From Ferruginibacter sp. (lineage in GTDB: Bacteria > Bacteroidota > Bacteroidia > Chitinophagales > Chitinophagaceae), in contig JANXOQ010000416.1 in assembly GCA_025357775.1 (NCBI GenBank), forward strand, positions 1-7,761: a DNA stretch of 7,761 bases. Reading direction: 5' to 3'. Shown one piece after another: positions 6,183 to 7,761 of this stretch (the stretch's first letter is position 1; every line of letters begins with the position of its first letter). Made by a program: the position numbers and the translations under genes. The notes beneath the pieces were generated by a model. That model was not told where the DNA came from and searched no databases. It saw only the letters and a list, made by a program, of their open reading frames with translations.

Positions 6183-6590
6183 TTAATGAAATACACCTTG
6201 CTCCATTGTTTTAGCTTGGTCTATCATTTTTTGCAATTGTTCTGCAGATGGTACACGCCCACTTAGATTTTTTGCTGCATTTACTTCTTGCATTTTCACT
6301 TCTAGGTTTGTTGCATTTCTTGTTGCAAATTCTTTAACTGTATCTACACCTGCGGCTTCTAATAACTCAGAAAATTGCCCAGCTACACCATCAATGCGAT
6401 GAAGATCGCTGTGGTTTACCCAAGTAAGAATTTTTCCTTCATCAATGCCAGTAGTTTCAGCTAAAGCTTTTCGCCCTGTTTTTGTGCCAGCTTTAAATAG
6501 TAAATCAGCTGTGGTGTTTATGTTTGCAGCTTTTAGTTTTTCTGCAAACACAGATCCAATGCCTTCGATGTCGATAATGTTGTAAGCCAT
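6183..6590 (-). CDS. DUF4332 helix-hairpin-helix protein
   Basis: This small 135-residue protein consists of two helix-hairpin-helix-like segments, as in DUF4332 proteins. The first, IEGIGSVFAEKLKAANI (8-24), has the canonical hydrophobic-Gly-Ile-Gly turn. The second, IDGVAGQFSELLEAAGV (66-82), lines up with it but has GVAG at the turn. Sequence after each copy also aligns loosely, so the protein looks like an internal duplication of about 58 residues. Helix-hairpin-helix motifs commonly bind nucleic acid through the backbone; for this family no defined function is known to me. There is no signal peptide or membrane segment. It starts 91 bases downstream of the accD stop on the same strand, so cotranscription is possible. 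The leader is A-rich with no Shine-Dalgarno sequence, and a strong hairpin lies after the stop. Confidence 0.9.
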   Translation of the reverse strand: MAYNIIDIEGIGSVFAEKLKAANINTTADLLFKAGTKTGRKALAETTGIDEGKILTWVNHSDLHRIDGVAGQFSELLEAAGVDTVKEFATRNATNLEVKMQEVNAAKNLSGRVPSAEQLQKMIDQAKTMEQGVFH

Positions 6591-6681
6591 ATTTTATTTT
6601 TTTTGGAAGTGATTATAATTGAATACAATAAAATACTACAATAACTATGCCTTAGTTAAAAATTGATAGTGTATTTTTTTT

Positions 6682-7593
6682 CTAGTTCTTAAACATTACA
6701 ATTATTTCTGCAAGCTTTTTTTTAAGGTCTTTTCTTGCAACAATAAAATCTAAAAAGCCATGCTCTAGTAAAAACTCACTTCGTTGAAAACCTTCTGGTA
6801 AATCTCTTTTGATAGTTTCTTTAATAACTCTTGGTCCTGCAAAGCCTATTAAGGCACCAGGTTCGCCACATATAATATCGCCAAGCATTGCAAAAGATGC
6901 AGTGGTACCACCAAATGTAGGGTCAGTACATAAAGAAATATATGGTATTTTAGCTTCTGCTAATTGATGCAGTTTTCCTGATGTTTTTGCAAGCTGCATT
7001 AATGAAAACGCACTCTCCATCATTCTTGCACCACCACTTTTATTTATAATCATAAATGGTATGCAGTGTGCCATACAATAATCGCAAGCACGGCTTATTT
7101 TTTCACCCATTACGCTACCTAAGCTACCGCCTATAAATTCAAAATCCATACAAGCTACTACAAAGTCGTGCCCTTCTGTTTTGCCATGTGCTACAGTTAT
7201 AGAATCATGTATATCGGTTTTAGCATACGTATCTAAAAGCCTTTGGCCATATGGCTTTAGGTCTACAAAGCCTAGCATATCTTTGCTTTTTACATTTGCA
7301 AAAAGTTCTTCATATTTTCCTTCATCAAATAATATATCAAAGTATTCATCACTACCTATTCTATGATGGTATTGGCATTTTGGGCATACAAATAAATGCT
7401 CTTCAAGCTCAGATATGGTACAGGTATATTTGCACTCTGGGCATTTATCCCACAGGCCATCTGGCGCATCTTTTTTATCTTTGGTAGATGTTAATATGCC
7501 TTTTTTTATACGTTTAAACCAACTTGATTTGTGATGTATTGTTCCATTAACTTCACCTGATAGGCTTGCTTCTAAATCTTCCGTTTTTTTCAT
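6682..7593 (-). CDS. accD: acetyl-CoA carboxylase carboxyltransferase subunit beta
   Basis: AccD pairs with AccA to move the carboxyl group from carboxybiotin on AccB to acetyl-CoA, making malonyl-CoA for fatty-acid synthesis in the cytoplasm. The 303-residue protein has the zinc ribbon with Cys51, Cys54, Cys70 and Cys73, the same spacing as E. coli Cys27/30/46/49. It also has the crotonase-fold carboxyltransferase motifs GGSLGSVMG (155-163), SGGARM (186-191), DPTFGGTTASFAMLGD (224-239), GFAGPRVI (250-257) and GFQRSEFLLEHG (268-279). The N-terminus is about 24 residues longer than in E. coli and polar. ATG 7593 is the only start ahead of the zinc ribbon, and an in-frame TAA touches it, so neither a longer nor a shorter start is available. 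No accA lies nearby in the window. The gene is complete and probably essential. Confidence 0.98.
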   Translation of the reverse strand: MKKTEDLEASLSGEVNGTIHHKSSWFKRIKKGILTSTKDKKDAPDGLWDKCPECKYTCTISELEEHLFVCPKCQYHHRIGSDEYFDILFDEGKYEELFANVKSKDMLGFVDLKPYGQRLLDTYAKTDIHDSITVAHGKTEGHDFVVACMDFEFIGGSLGSVMGEKISRACDYCMAHCIPFMIINKSGGARMMESAFSLMQLAKTSGKLHQLAEAKIPYISLCTDPTFGGTTASFAMLGDIICGEPGALIGFAGPRVIKETIKRDLPEGFQRSEFLLEHGFLDFIVARKDLKKKLAEIIVMFKN

Positions 7594-7698
7594 TTACTGA
7601 AATTTTAAAATAATGCTAATAATGATATTGTATACTCCCAGACTTTTCTGATTTTTTTATTAAGATTTTATTTTTTGTTACTATATTAATTTCTCATT

Positions 7699-7731
7699 TA
7701 AATATATCAGTTATTATTTAAAATCATACAA
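7699..7731 (-). promoter_or_regulatory. possible promoter for accD
   Basis: Read on the minus strand, TTG (7731-7729) is followed after 22 bases by TATATTTA (7706-7699), one mismatch from TAnnTTTG. The leader would be about 100 bases. The spacing is near the upper limit and the region is very AT-rich, so this is only a candidate. Confidence 0.2.
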
Positions 7732-7761
7732 GGTTTAAAATTTATAGGATTAAGTAGAACG

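Noticed and set aside
7181..7487. Two plus-strand open frames of 61 and 78 codons inside accD.
   Set aside because: They lie antisense to a clearly conserved accD and have no recognisable protein features.
7640..7659. CAGA/TCTG mini-hairpin followed by T7 upstream of accD.
   Set aside because: It would terminate plus-strand transcription where no plus-strand gene exists; the stem is 4 bp and T runs are common here.

Overview
This window looks like ordinary chromosomal DNA from a low-GC member of the Bacteroidota. A Chitinophagaceae- or Sphingobacteriales-type genome is my best guess, but I cannot fix the family without a database search. Three things support the phylum. The deaminase is a NagB protein fused to a PIG-L/LmbE deacetylase domain, a form I associate with this phylum and relatives. 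One start is preceded by a TAnnTTTG-type promoter element. None of the seven genes has a GGAGG-like ribosome binding site; their leaders are A-rich instead.

There are seven complete protein genes. From the left, a long plus-strand gene (215-2137) encodes the NagB/PIG-L fusion for amino-sugar catabolism. It is followed by a 367-base spacer with no convincing gene. A minus-strand gene (2505-3377) encodes a YdhF-like aldo/keto reductase. It is divergent from a plus-strand ABC-transporter ATPase (3570-4331) that has no permease gene beside it. Next comes an apparent two-gene plus-strand operon: an exported FKBP-type prolyl isomerase with a VAPPPPP-repeat tail (4438-5358), then, 2 bases later, a YfiT/DinB-type metal-dependent thiol transferase (5361-5885). 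A 297-base convergent spacer holds a strong hairpin, a 12-base palindrome and a short direct repeat. The right end is minus strand: a small helix-hairpin-helix DUF4332 protein (6183-6590) and accD (6682-7593), the carboxyltransferase beta subunit of acetyl-CoA carboxylase.

The genes do not form one pathway. They cover amino-sugar use, a general oxidoreductase, a transporter ATPase, periplasmic protein folding, thiol chemistry and the first step of fatty-acid synthesis. I found no tRNA, rRNA, CRISPR array, insertion sequence, phage gene or defence system, and no evidence for a new multi-gene system. The items most worth a second look are the two-domain deaminase with altered active-site and allosteric residues, the slippage-prone polyproline tail of the prolyl isomerase and its coupling to the YfiT-family gene, and the unexplained palindromic elements in the convergent spacer.
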